Below, piece after piece: positions 33,888 through 45,530 of a stretch of 64,000 bases of DNA (positions are counted from its first letter, which is position 1; each line of letters begins with the position of its first letter). Source of the stretch: Polytrichum commune (Eukaryota > Streptophyta > Polytrichopsida > Polytrichales > Polytrichaceae). A program made the translations under genes and the position numbers. The stretch lies in the NCBI GenBank assembly GCA_950295325.1, contig OX485803.1, forward strand, positions 57,305,554-57,369,553, read 5' to 3'. A model generated the notes under the pieces. The model had not been told where the DNA came from, did not search any database, and saw only the letters and a program-made list of their open reading frames with translations.

Positions 33888-36800
33888 TAATGCTACTCGT
33901 TGTACCTTCATGATTCAGCAGCAGTTGGTTTGAGCAGATGAGGATCGCAGGCTACTTTCTGTTGTACATATATTACTGCAACTGGGAGGGCCGTTAGTTG
34001 ATGGCATGCGGCAGTGAGGATGTGGCTATGGCCACGACCACTTGAGTTCGTGCGTGCTTTTGTATGGTGGTTCGTGCATGCACTGGTTGACAAAGTAGAT
34101 GAAGGGAATGCAGGAAAGGAGAAACTTGGCTGACATGCCATAGGGTTTCCGGTCAAGTTACTGATTCGGTGATGAATCTCAGGTGAACCGCCACTTCAGT
34201 TTATCAATAGACTAGTAGGCCTTAAGGTATGTGGGTGTTATTCAGTTGCTTTTCAGGTTCTCCAGCTTTTACTTGTTAGGTTTACCAAGTGAAACTTGTG
34301 TTGCATTAGCAGATATATCCATGATTTGGCTATGGTTATTGAAAGTGTATTTTTTTTTATACCTTATGTGAATACATATGTTCTCCCAATTGTATTCATT
34401 TTTGTGTGGGGTGTAGTTAATAAAATATGAAAATATAGCCTAGTTTCTTTTGAGCATCTGTCTTTATGATGTTTGTTTTTTGATCCTCACCGAATCACAC
34501 ATGAATCGAATATAGGTGTCTGATTAAGTGACCGAATAACACTTGCGTACCTCATCTATAAAGGCTGATCACTCAAGCACTGACTTAGAAACCCCGGGCA
34601 TGTCTAGGTCGTGGGCAGTGGCGAAAAGGAAAAAATCTCACATACGAGCCTACCTCTCAGTCATCCAACGTAGATGGATTTTTTATTTTTTATTTTTTCG
34701 TTGATTTGACATTGGATTAGCTTCGAAGACCCCCAATTAGTCTAATAAAAAATCATTGGAGATGAAAGAGATGAATCAATGACAAACTTATATTAGGGGG
34801 AAAAGTTATCAAGTTGGATGGATGAGAGGTACGCTCGTGTACAACAAATCCCTTTTGGCAAAAACGAGAAAGTTCCATAGTAGGGCCCCAATGAAGTGGC
34901 AAATATCATGTGAACTGTCACTTCAGTTTATCACTTTGATATGCCCTTAAGTGATTACAAAAGTTGGCCACTCAAGCCCTCACATACATTAGAAGCCCCC
35001 CAAGGGATATTAATGCTTTCTCACTTCCCAACGCGTGGGCAAACGCGAGAGAAATTTCTCGCATGTATGAGCTTACCTCTCATTCATCCAACATAGAAAC
35101 CTTTTCTAGTCAGTTTGACATTGGAGTTAGCTTTGGAGATCCCGAATTAACCTCATTGAAGTCATTTTGAGGTGAATATTCAAGCACAAATCTATAGGAG
35201 GTCAAGTTTTTATGTTGGATGGATGGAAGGTTTTCTCCTAATATGCGTCAATTTCCTTATGGCGGGAAGGAGGAAATTCCATTGAGGTCTGGCTGATATT
35301 GGCGAATCTCATGTGAACCGCCACTTCAATTTATCACTTTGGCAGGGTCCCATTATTAAAGGCTAGTGGCCACTTGGGTGATGCTGCTCCGGTGTCACAA
35401 GTTACAATCATGACCCAACAAACTCACAGGAGAGGGACGGGGAGTTCATCCTTCCATGCAAACTGAGTGTCTGGCTGCATTTTGTCAAGGATCCCAACAT
35501 TTGTAGCAATTATCTTTGCATGGTCAGGGGAAATTTTTCACTAATGTGTATTGACTGTGTTATTGAAACTTTTGCGACATTTTCCCACTGTATTGTGGTC
35601 CCATTGTGGTCTGCGCACCATAAATCAGGCACTGTCACAAGTGAAACAATTTTAGAGATCATAAATGTCACAGGCCTTACTAACCAATTCTAATGATACT
35701 ACAACACCATCCTTTGTTTTTGCCACCATTCCTTGCACATTGTATTGCCACCACTCTCAAAGTGAACACTGTTTTCAAAATTCTCACCTTGATTGTTTAT
35801 CATACCTTGACGTTGTTCCTATTGGACGTAAACACTACGTTTTGGATTCTCTTTAGTTGAAAAAATTTGAGCCAATTGTTGATTTGTGGAATACAATGAC
35901 TTGCATATTACACTTGATGTGGTGTTTTACTGTTGTGTGCACTACACAAATCAAGCTCACTAAAGTGGTCACAAAAGTTCAAAGTTATGAAGCCTACACT
36001 AAAGAGTTGAAAAGAGTGTAGCTAGGTTAATTATTTTCTAAACCTTTCTGCAATATGAGATCAATGTGGACCATCAAGCTTAAATAACGATTGTTTCGAA
36101 GTCTACCGTAAAATAATGAGTACATTTATCAAAACAAGTGCATGTACAATTTTATTGATTATCTTATGTTTTATAAAATATATTACACACTTAAGATGCT
36201 TATGAGTTACATCCGGGAGGTGAAGAAAAATCCCAACGACTTTATTGATGAATGCTAGGATTTTACATTATTATACACATGATAGAGACCGGTTGTTGTT
36301 CAAAGCATATTTGTATACTTATGTTAATGTAGTCCTACATATGAATGTAATGTTTTTAAGTAAACATGTTTGTCAGTTCTATTGGGATCATTGGAATTGC
36401 ACGTGTGACCTTGAGTGTGGTTGGTTTGACCAGCTAAATCCATCCATAGGGTTTCCCATTGCTGATACGTAGAGTAGGTAGCCAGTAGGCTTTCATTCTG
36501 TTATAGGTTGATATCATTTTTCAACCTGGTTGCAGTCGGAGATCAGTGAAACCCACCCTAGAGCTAGGAGAAAATAAGCAAACGACCGGGGTTGATTGCA
36601 AAAGAGACAAGACCACGCCACGCGGACAAATCCCTCATGCACACTCAATTTTAAAGGCAAGCGTGCAATTCTTCTCCTTCTTGAGAGCCCCACCGGGATA
36701 GCGCCTGTGCACCCTGAGAGGTGTTCGTACCACCTGCCGGGTGGTTGATAGAAGTTATGCCACTTGACTGGGCCACCACAATGGGAAACATGATCATCGA

Positions 36801-37508
36801 AACGGCCCCACAAACCCACGTGGAAACTCATCTCGACGCCTTTAACTTAATCACTGATTCACACCCATGCGAGATGTTTTGTTCGAGAGCATTACGAGAC
36901 ACTTTGCGACCTCTTTGCGAGGTCCTTCTTGCTCTTTCATCTAATGTATCCAAATCACACAGCCAGATTCTATTCTGGTTACGTTCAGAGGCCCTTTACA
37001 AAAGGGTTAGGCACACCCAGAAAACACCGAAATTTTTTTTCTATACAAAAAAACTAAAAGGGAATATTCCTCATCATGGGGCGGGCTTTTCGTACACAGG
37101 GCCATGTTTCAGCTTGGTGTAGAAGTGGTTACCTAAAGGTTGTCCTTGCTTTGGCATAAGTAAGCATCGCTTGCGATCGACCACCTTGTGCTGGGTTATT
37201 TGCTGAGCTGAGTCGAAGTTGGGACAGACTGATGAATCATCTGTAATTTTCTTTTCGTTCCTGCTTTTGCCGGGCCTAACAATTGGAGAGCACTACTTGT
37301 AGTGGCGACATGGCTAGTCTAGCTTGAAGTAGCCTGGGATCTATTGTGAAATGTGGTGGTTCCATGTGTAAGTTCACAGTGAAAAGCACTTCTCACCACC
37401 CAGGTTGTTTATGGTCATGGTTTAATGATGACGATGCAAGAAAACAACCAGTACCCAACAACACTACCCTTCACTTGGAATCAGTAAGCACAAGAGTAAG
37501 TGCAGTTA
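29291..37508. other. Gene-poor region with simple and diverged repeats
   Basis: No gene was recognised. Contents: (CAA)n at 29484-29512; (TC)n at 33849-33884; and three diverged copies of a segment with GTGAACCGCCACTTCA near 34180, 34910 and 35310, two with a shared TCATCCAAC(G/A)TAGA block (34660, 35080). The stretch 30000-30350 has an LTR-like look (TATATATTGCTAGGGCCATA, then repeated TGTAAAAC) but no partner or primer site. Confidence 0.4.
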
Positions 37509-37517
37509 TCACAAACC

Positions 37518-37926
37518 ACGGGGAGGTCACTTCATTGTCAAGTTGACACCACGTGCGGACAAAGTTTGTTACCCCTATATTACATGCCATATATAATTTT
37601 AAAATTTATAATATCTTTTCTGCATATACATAACCATTGATAGTATCTTTTGTATACTTTTTTGAAATTTTTAGTCATCTTTATTATTTGTAGTAATTGT
37701 TTTAGCTCAATTTTGTGTCATTCTAGTTAGAAACGGTATGTTTTATGAAAAAAACAAATCATCAAATTTAGTTACCACTTTTAACTATGTCATAGGTACT
37801 GTGTATATCTACTCATGAAAAAAATTTGATAAAATTTTGACCCATTTTGGTGGTGCAACTTACCAAAAGAAGATTTTTTTTGGTCGCACGTGGTGTTCAA
37901 CTTGACAATGGAGTGATCTACCTGTG
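37518..37926. mobile_element. Candidate Mutator-like MITE
   Basis: A 409-bp element with ~38-bp imperfect inverted ends. The left end holds CACTTCATTGTCAAGTTGAC and CACCACGTGCG; the right end is the reverse complement with few changes and one indel. Flanking 9-bp direct repeats TCACAAACC (37509-37517) and TCACAAACT (37927-37935) differ at one base. A 9-bp target duplication and long inverted ends fit Mutator-like elements. No coding capacity was seen. Confidence 0.55.
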
Positions 37927-37935
37927 TCACAAACT

Positions 37936-40370
37936 GTGACCTATAATGGATTCTATCATATAGGTACATATTATTCTAGTTTGAAATGTATGTTTCCAAA
38001 AGAAAAATTGTTAATGTAGGCCATATGTGAAATTTTATTTTAAGAATTCAATAACCTCAACCTAGCATTACTCAAACTTAATACACCCAAAATGTAGGGT
38101 AAGGGGGAGGGGAATCCCAAAATAAAACGGAAAAATGTCCATGAGATTCTTGACCCCACTGAGAACTTGATACAATTTAAAATAATTTTGTTATGAACTT
38201 CTGATTTGGATGTGAAATTTTGCGTTGTTATTTTTATTTTGTTATCATACCTCTACATATGCATTAATATTCAAAAAGTGTTTATTGATAGGTTCACTCA
38301 TGTTAGGCAGTGAACACCCCACAAGTATCTTATTATAGCTGATTACAAATGGATGACGTACAACAAAATTCGTTTCAAGTGACACGGTAAATGTTCCTTG
38401 ATAAGGATACCCTGCTTATCATCTTTTGAATGTGTAGAATCTACATTGGTTGGTATTCGGATCACATGGGCTACTCAATTGTGTTGCAAAAGTGACTCGT
38501 TGGTCCAGAGAGTACCACTTTATGGAATTGCCTCATTTTTAAAGCCTAGTCTACAGAAAGCACCCTTTGAGTGCCTTCTTTAGTGACACAAGTAGCATAA
38601 TCTTGACATGATCCATATTCATACGTGACTGGTCAGTTTTTGAGACATTACCTTGAGGGATCAATTGTAAATTTAAATGGGATGATTTCAGTAGTTTACA
38701 TGGTGCAGAAATTCTGAGGAGATTAGTGGTGCGGGTAGTTTGAATTATGATGCTGATAATGTGAGAAGCAATTCAAATTTGGACTTAAATGACTGGCTGT
38801 ATTGATCTATAACCATGTTGAGCACCACATTTTCAGGTTGAACAGTACAGTAAGCTAAAACTTCTCAAACATTTAAATCATGCACTCCAAGTCCCAAGGT
38901 GTGGGATAAAGCTAAAGTGGGCTTACCCCACATTAATTATGTGATAAGATGCAAAGAATTTGTGTTGGGCACGCAACAATATGCTGTATGGACCACCATT
39001 GAGTGGTCAATTTAGGATTGCCGGTGCGCTTGTCATAAAAGGAGGATGATTGAGTTTGCGCTTTTTGGTCTCAAACTTGATGCATGTTGACGTAATTCCT
39101 TCGAGTCACAGTCCTTTCCACTGTTAATTTAGTGGTATTTGTATACTTATAGTCACTTGTGGCTCCAAATTCTCCAGTTTAATGCATGACTATGTTCCTA
39201 CATGCTACACTTTCTCTTGAGATGAGCTCCATCTTTAACTTGTCTGGCTACGCATGCATTTTTCTAATAAATGGCTTGCCTCAGAAAAAGGGGAAGTCCA
39301 CAGTAACTCTTGTTTAACAAACATGCTCAAGCATTCTGGCACAGAAGTTCCAACCATGTACACAATGAATACACTTTGAGGAAATGAAGCATGCTCGAAT
39401 ATGCAGTCAATTTCTATGGTTGTGGATGCAGAATTTAGTGCTAATATACTCTAAGGTTGACCTTTTCGGGTGAAACTACATATTAACTAAGATTCTTAGC
39501 CTATTTGGATTAAAATGGAATTGTCAAATGTCTGGAGAATAATCTATACCTTGTGCAATTCATGCACCTCAACAAGTTGAGTCTAGAACATTGGAATGTT
39601 CCTCTCTTTTTCTCTACAATCTGAAACCTGACCCAATCCATCAAAAATTTATCATGACCCGACGAGCATAGAGATGACTGAGTAGCCCTTGCTTACGGGT
39701 TAATCACATGTGATAACCCATAAGCAAGGGCTAGTCAGTCATATCAAACAATATTGAGCCCTATAGTTGCAGCTTCCTCAAGTGATACAAGAAGGGATGG
39801 TCCTAAGCCCTATCATGTTATTTACAAGCTAGCATTGTAGCCCTTTTGCTTTGGTGGATCGTGTGCAATGTGTACTTGAGGGTTCTTGAAATACTCAAGT
39901 CTTTGAGGAGCAGGGAATAAAGGTAAGACAATTGCAAGTAGTTGACCATTGTATCTGGCCCACTTCAGGATCTGCACATTGCACTAGTCATATAACTATG
40001 TAACAAGATCCCAATTTGATTATTATATACTCACATGGCTTGCTATGCTCTATTATGATTGTAGTGTACCAACTTTCTATTGGGAATCGAAAGCCTTCTT
40101 GCATGCCAAAGTGTATGAGCGGTTGGAAACCCAATACAAGAATTAGAGTAAAAGCCTGGGTAGCAACACTTGTATATTAATTAGTGAGGGTCGTTGGAAA
40201 AATAAGGCTCTAAAAAAATCATAATAAATACAATAAGGCTTGAAAGTGGTATAATAAGAGTATCCAATGCATTGATATGATACAATAATTAAAATTAGAT
40301 TTTTAAGAATATTTTTATTTAATAAGATTTAAAATCTCTTATTATATCCCTAGACCCATGCATAAGATCG
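37936..40370. other. Intergenic, apart from one foldback
   Basis: No supported exon. An ORF at 38398-38583 has no recognisable feature. The foldback at 39674-39742 is listed separately. Confidence 0.4.
39674..39742. repeat. 69-bp near-perfect foldback
   Basis: Arms of 28 bp (TGACTGAGTAGCCCTTGCTT and onward) pair with only two mismatches around the palindromic centre ATCACATGTGAT. It is too short for a typical MITE and no target duplication is clear. It could form a strong RNA or DNA hairpin. Confidence 0.9.
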
Positions 40371-40678
40371 CACTAGTAGAAAGTATGCCAAAAACAACAA
40401 TAGTCAAAATCAACTGCGGTTTTGGAGTTTAGGATTTAGGATTTTTTTGGTTTAGCGAGTAAAATTTTACGAATTTGGGGGCTTGTAATATATTGTTGGA
40501 AAGGTCTTGAAAATACCTTTCCAACGGTATATTACACGTCTAATTTTTTAAAAAAACCTTGCAGTTGCAAAACTAAAACAAATAAATTGCAGTCATTTAG
40601 CGATTGCAGATCAAGTTGATCAAAAAAACTGCAACCAATTTCGGCTACGGTTTTTTTGGGCATAGTTTTCTACTAGTG
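40371..40678. mobile_element. Candidate CACTA-type MITE
   Basis: 308 bp, starting CACTAGTAGAAAG and ending TTTTCTACTAGTG. The inverted ends extend through TATGCC/GGCATA. CACTAGTAGAAA is a common plant CACTA terminus. The flanking 3 bp are TCG and TTG, compatible with a decayed 3-bp target duplication. The interior has a further hairpin (40485-40505 with 40515-40535, two mismatches, 9-nt loop). Non-coding. Confidence 0.65.
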
Positions 40679-41781
40679 TTGAGGCATCTATAACCAATAA
40701 AATAAAAGACTTTGCATTTGTTTAGGAGGAGTAATAGCATGGAATTATTTTTCTTGCCAAGCAAAACACAGTCTAAGGAGAATTTAATTATATTACAATT
40801 TTCAATATAGATTTTAGGGTTACACATAGTCGATCTATAGGTTAACATATAACCGCTCATCTCAATGTTACTCTTTGACTATGATAATTCTCAAAACTTT
40901 CCTGAGGACAAATCAATCACAAGTTGTCATCACATAAACTTCAACTTTGTTCGCCTAAAAAAATATCGATTTCATCTATGTTGGCATTACATGATCCTAG
41001 TAAGCAATTAAATGGACCTAGCTGACTATGGATGCCTCGACCTCAATGGTTTTTAAAAAAAAAATCTTCTCTTATTAACCATTGTCCTCAGGAATCACGG
41101 GGGTCAACTACACCAATTAAGATTCCTTTGGGTCCATCTTCTCGAGTTCTTTAAACCAAGAACAATTCAAGGATTCCAGTAAAAGTTATATTCTGAGTCA
41201 TTACACACAAGAATATATTAAAATCAACTTTTAGCATCATCAGCAAAGGATACAGATGTAGTATCTAATATGAAGTCATTAGCACATACATCAAGACACA
41301 TGGTACAAATATCTCAACAGGAAACTCTTATAATGAATTAACCCAGTGCAACACTGCCTAAGTGCCTCCCTCAAGTTTCATCAGTATTGGTCGGCAGGCC
41401 AGGTGACCAATACTTGTGGTGTGACATGCGTAACCTTCCTCATGTAATATGCTTCCAAAACAAAACCTTCACTCATCACAGAAGAACAATTAATCAAATA
41501 TTACATGCTATACTTAATAAGGTATCTACAGACTACAATCACTAATCAACTTAAATGATACATGTAGATATGCAGGTTCTGCACTCAATATTTATTGAGC
41601 TGTGAATATCAATCCCAATGTTAGCTGCCAGCCTGATCAGAGGATGTTATATTGTTCTAAACTAGAATACCTCTAGATCCTTGTTTCATTTGTATCAGAA
41701 GAAAGAAAGAACGAAAAGGAAAAAAGGAAAAACCTCTAGGTCTTTGAACACTTGGAAACTCATCTGCCTTAGTGTGTGCAG

Positions 41782-43844
41782 GAATGAGGATGTGGAATCC
41801 CATTGCACTCTGTATTGCAACCTCATTGTAGCTGCTCGGATTCTTAATTTTGATATTCCACCCACACCTGAAACAGGAATTTACTGGGCGTCATACTGGA
41901 ATCTGCTTGAATACAGTAAGCAAGTCTTTTGCCATAAGGTAAGTGGCCTTGTTGTGAAAACTGCCAACTCCTCATGCAATTTTGATCCCTGCATCGAATC
42001 AGAAAGTGCCTCATCCTGTTAGCAATTGTGAATCACTGAATGTATCATTCCAAGTCTTGTAAAACAGAGTTGAGATGCGGCAGTTATCAGAGGTCAAAGT
42101 TAAAAAATTTCTTTTATAAGAAGTAATCACATCAATCCTCCAAATTGTGTTAACAATTGAACCTAAAATGGTTAGTCCGATTGCAATATAACACTTTGTT
42201 TTTTATATAGACTACAAATTTTGCATAAACACCTCAAATCAAGGCGTCCAATGAGAATAGTGACCACACAAGGCCCACATACCTGAAGACAGAGAGATAA
42301 TATATACCTGCAATCAGTATTATTTATGTGTGCCCCTTGTCTGTGTTCCAAGTTTCAGACTCTTTAGTTTTTACGCGTAGGGAGTGTTATGAGTTATGTG
42401 TCAAAGTTTCTACTTGAAACCCTATTCCTACGAACACCATACTACTTTACAATCAAAATGTGGCAAGTTGGATCAAGGTGAACAAGTAACTGGCATGTTG
42501 ATGTAAATTGTAGATATTTATTTAGAAACCGTTAGCTAGCAAGTTATCCGCTTGATGCACGCGTTGTATCACTACCAAGCATATGAGTCTTGGGCAATTA
42601 TCTTATGTCAGTCAAAAAAATTCTTATGTCACTAGAAAGTCTGCAATTCCATCACAAGGGAGTTTGCACATTTCTTCCACTGAAGCAAGAAGATCGCCTA
42701 AAAGTCATATCCTAGTAGTGTATGAAAATATCAGGAGTGTTTTTGGACACTAGGAAGTGTTAAATTTTGTCTCCTAGTGCATATTCCCAAGAAAAATATT
42801 GAACACCTTCAAAATTCCAAGGCCCACATAACTGCACACAAGGGCTGAGATATGGTCTGAGTCGTATCAAAACTATAGGTCCAAGTATGTAATTTACACT
42901 GTACTTACCCTTGCAACTCAATGCACACATAAATGGTTATGGCTAAGTAGTTGACTCTCGATTGCCAAGATTGCAAGGAAGTTGGTAGTTATTACAACTA
43001 TTTGAATCATATCTCATTTTTACGTTTCATTCCATCCTAATTGTTTACAAGAATCTAAATATTTGGGTGAGAGGGAATGATTACATCCCTCTCATCCTTC
43101 CAACATTAAAACTTGCCCCTCTACAAGTTTGCACCCTATACAGTTACTCAAATAATTTGAATTAGAGTCCTCGATTGATTCATGGTCTTTAAATCTAATT
43201 CCAATTCAAATCAACTCCAAAAGGTAACCTCTGGGCTGCATACTATTTCAGGGATGTTATGTTGGATGAATGAGATGTATGCTCATATGTTATAATCCCT
43301 TCTTACCAAGTGACTGTACATATAACATGTACAGACACAAGTCTGTTGTGGAGCTGGCATGGTTCCCTTTTTTTTGGGCCTTATTTTCTCTTCCTGAAAC
43401 ACTACCTCATGCATTTGATGTTCTGCAGACAGCAAAGTCCTCCCTGCCAGACAGCAAGGGCCTTAGAATTTTTTTGAGAGATTGTTTTGACGGCTTCGAG
43501 CAATAATTTTCTATCAATGTGAACTGGCTGCACAGTAATTAGTGCTATGGGTGCATGACGCCTGCAATCAGTAACCTAAGCCTACAACTTTTCTATAATT
43601 TTACTATTCTTATAGGATTTTCCCGATACAAATGAAATGGCTACAATATATGTACTTCCTGCCTTACACGCATTCTTTGAGTGATCCTTAATTTTCAGAG
43701 TTTTGTTGAAAATGCTGCTTAATATGGAGTACCAGCTGGGAACAAAGTGGATATCTCAGTGCCACTTCACAAATGAAGAGATTGGTGTCCCTAGTATGAC
43801 ATCGACAGTTTATAATTTTGGTACCCAAGCTGGAAGAGTTGTGG
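41782..43844 (+). CDS. Unrecognised candidate multi-exon gene (partial)
   Basis: Three splice-bounded open segments lie on the plus strand. 41782-41938 has acceptor GTGTGCAG and donor GTAAGT and encodes PPTPETGIYWASYWNLLEYS. 43429-43506 has acceptor TTCTGCAG and encodes TAKSSLPDSKGLRIFLRDCF, then TAA. 43699-43844 has acceptor TTTTCAG and donor GTAACT and encodes KWISQCHFTNEEIGVPSMTS. The first two join in phase. The third lies after the stop, so either the stop is a mutation or there are two isoforms or genes. I do not recognise the protein. Long intervals between segments hold no clear further exon. This may be a degenerate gene. Confidence 0.35.
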
Positions 43845-43849
43845 GTAAC

Positions 43850-45530
43850 TTTGTTTGAATCAATTTAAATTTTTGCAGACATAAATGAAAGCAAGTCGCA
43901 TTACACATTATTAAACTACAATGCCTGCTATAACAACTTCACCTTAATGACAAGTGTATAGCAATTTAAAGTCATTATTTTGTTTGTAGAGGTCACCAAT
44001 AAGTAGTTGCATCACATCATGTAAAAAATAATTATTGTATGAGTGTTATTGCAATCTTTATTGTATTTGTTGTTTGCTTACCTTACCATTGCCCGACCCC
44101 AAGTCCTGCACCAAATCAGGTAGTAAGGGTCCTCCATCTTGGCATAAGTGCACTAGCCCATACAAACTTATGTTGACCTCGGGTTGTTGCAACATAGCAC
44201 CCACTAGTCCTTGGCCCTCCATGTGATTACCATTCTAGCACTCTCCCATGAGCTGTAATACCTACCAATGACCACATTGGCAAACCCCACACACGTGGAT
44301 TGTAGCTTCCACCACAACGCCTCTCTTGTAACCTTGAGCCCATGCCATGACCTCATTTATGCCATCCCCATCCCCTCCCCATCTTCATGCTATCCCGTCA
44401 CTACCCTATCCATCATGCATGGTGTTACATCCAACATCCATGCCTCCCCCCATCCGACTAGCACTTCGCATTAAAAATTTGTGAAGTTCGTTTGCCACTA
44501 GATCTTCAAAAGACCTTCATCAATCAAAGTTGCGATAAGCATGCAACCAGATTATGCAAAGCATTTGAATTGGAGGCCACGATCTTGCATTGCCAATGCC
44601 AATGCCAATGTGAGGGTTGTTGCACATTCATCCCAAATCTTCGAGGTGTATTTCATTAGCAAGGAATCCCACATAACGTCAATGTCTACAATGGCAATGG
44701 AAGAACTTCTAGATTGTGTTGGAGGGGAGGCACAAAATCACACCCATGTCGCTTTTATCTGTGATGACATCAATGTTGCCTCTTATGAGGCCACCTACTG
44801 ACTTGCACACGGGGAAAATATAGAATACCTAAGAAATTCGGTGCAACGCCCAATAGAAATACCTTTCATGCATGGCGATTTGTAGTGCTCCACCTAGAAC
44901 TGTATAAAAGGCAAGACAACAATGCTAGGGTGTAGAGCACAACCTCCCTTGCTTACATTATCTAATGTCAAGTGCATGACTTTTTGAAAGGATAAGAAGC
45001 TCAAACACCCGTAGAATACACCTTGTGAGTTCATTTGCAACAACATGCCAACAAACCAAAAGGGCAGATTTTTCTACACCCTGGTTAGAGAAAATTCTTT
45101 CATTTTAATGAGGTAGAACATGCCACCCATTTCAGTGCATATATGTTGAGTTCATGATTGCTTGCTACTTGCATCATAACATAACATATCATAGTTGGTT
45201 TTAAATGTCCTTGTAACTTGGAGATTGTCTCTTTGTAATTTGCCACCTCTGCTCCTTGCAACTTACTAAAGAAGACCTTTCTTCCACCAAATACCAAAGC
45301 TGGTTTGGGTCCAATGACAAATGTTCTCACATTCCAATCGTCACATTTAACATGCACAAGAAGACTCACAAACTAAGTGCTAGAGACAAGTATATTCCAA
45401 ACGGTAAGGGACACATTAGCCCAAGAATGTAGCAAGGAAAAGAGGTGAAGGGCAACATCAGGGTTGCCAATACTACTTAATAGTAAAATGCTTCTATTTG
45501 AAGCTTGATTGCACTGAAATTACATACATG
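43850..45530. other. Intergenic, nothing recognised
   Basis: Short ORFs on both strands (for example 44541-44801, plus) without recognisable motifs or splice support. The copy of the Ty3 relative begins at the right end without an LTR or primer-binding site. Confidence 0.35.
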
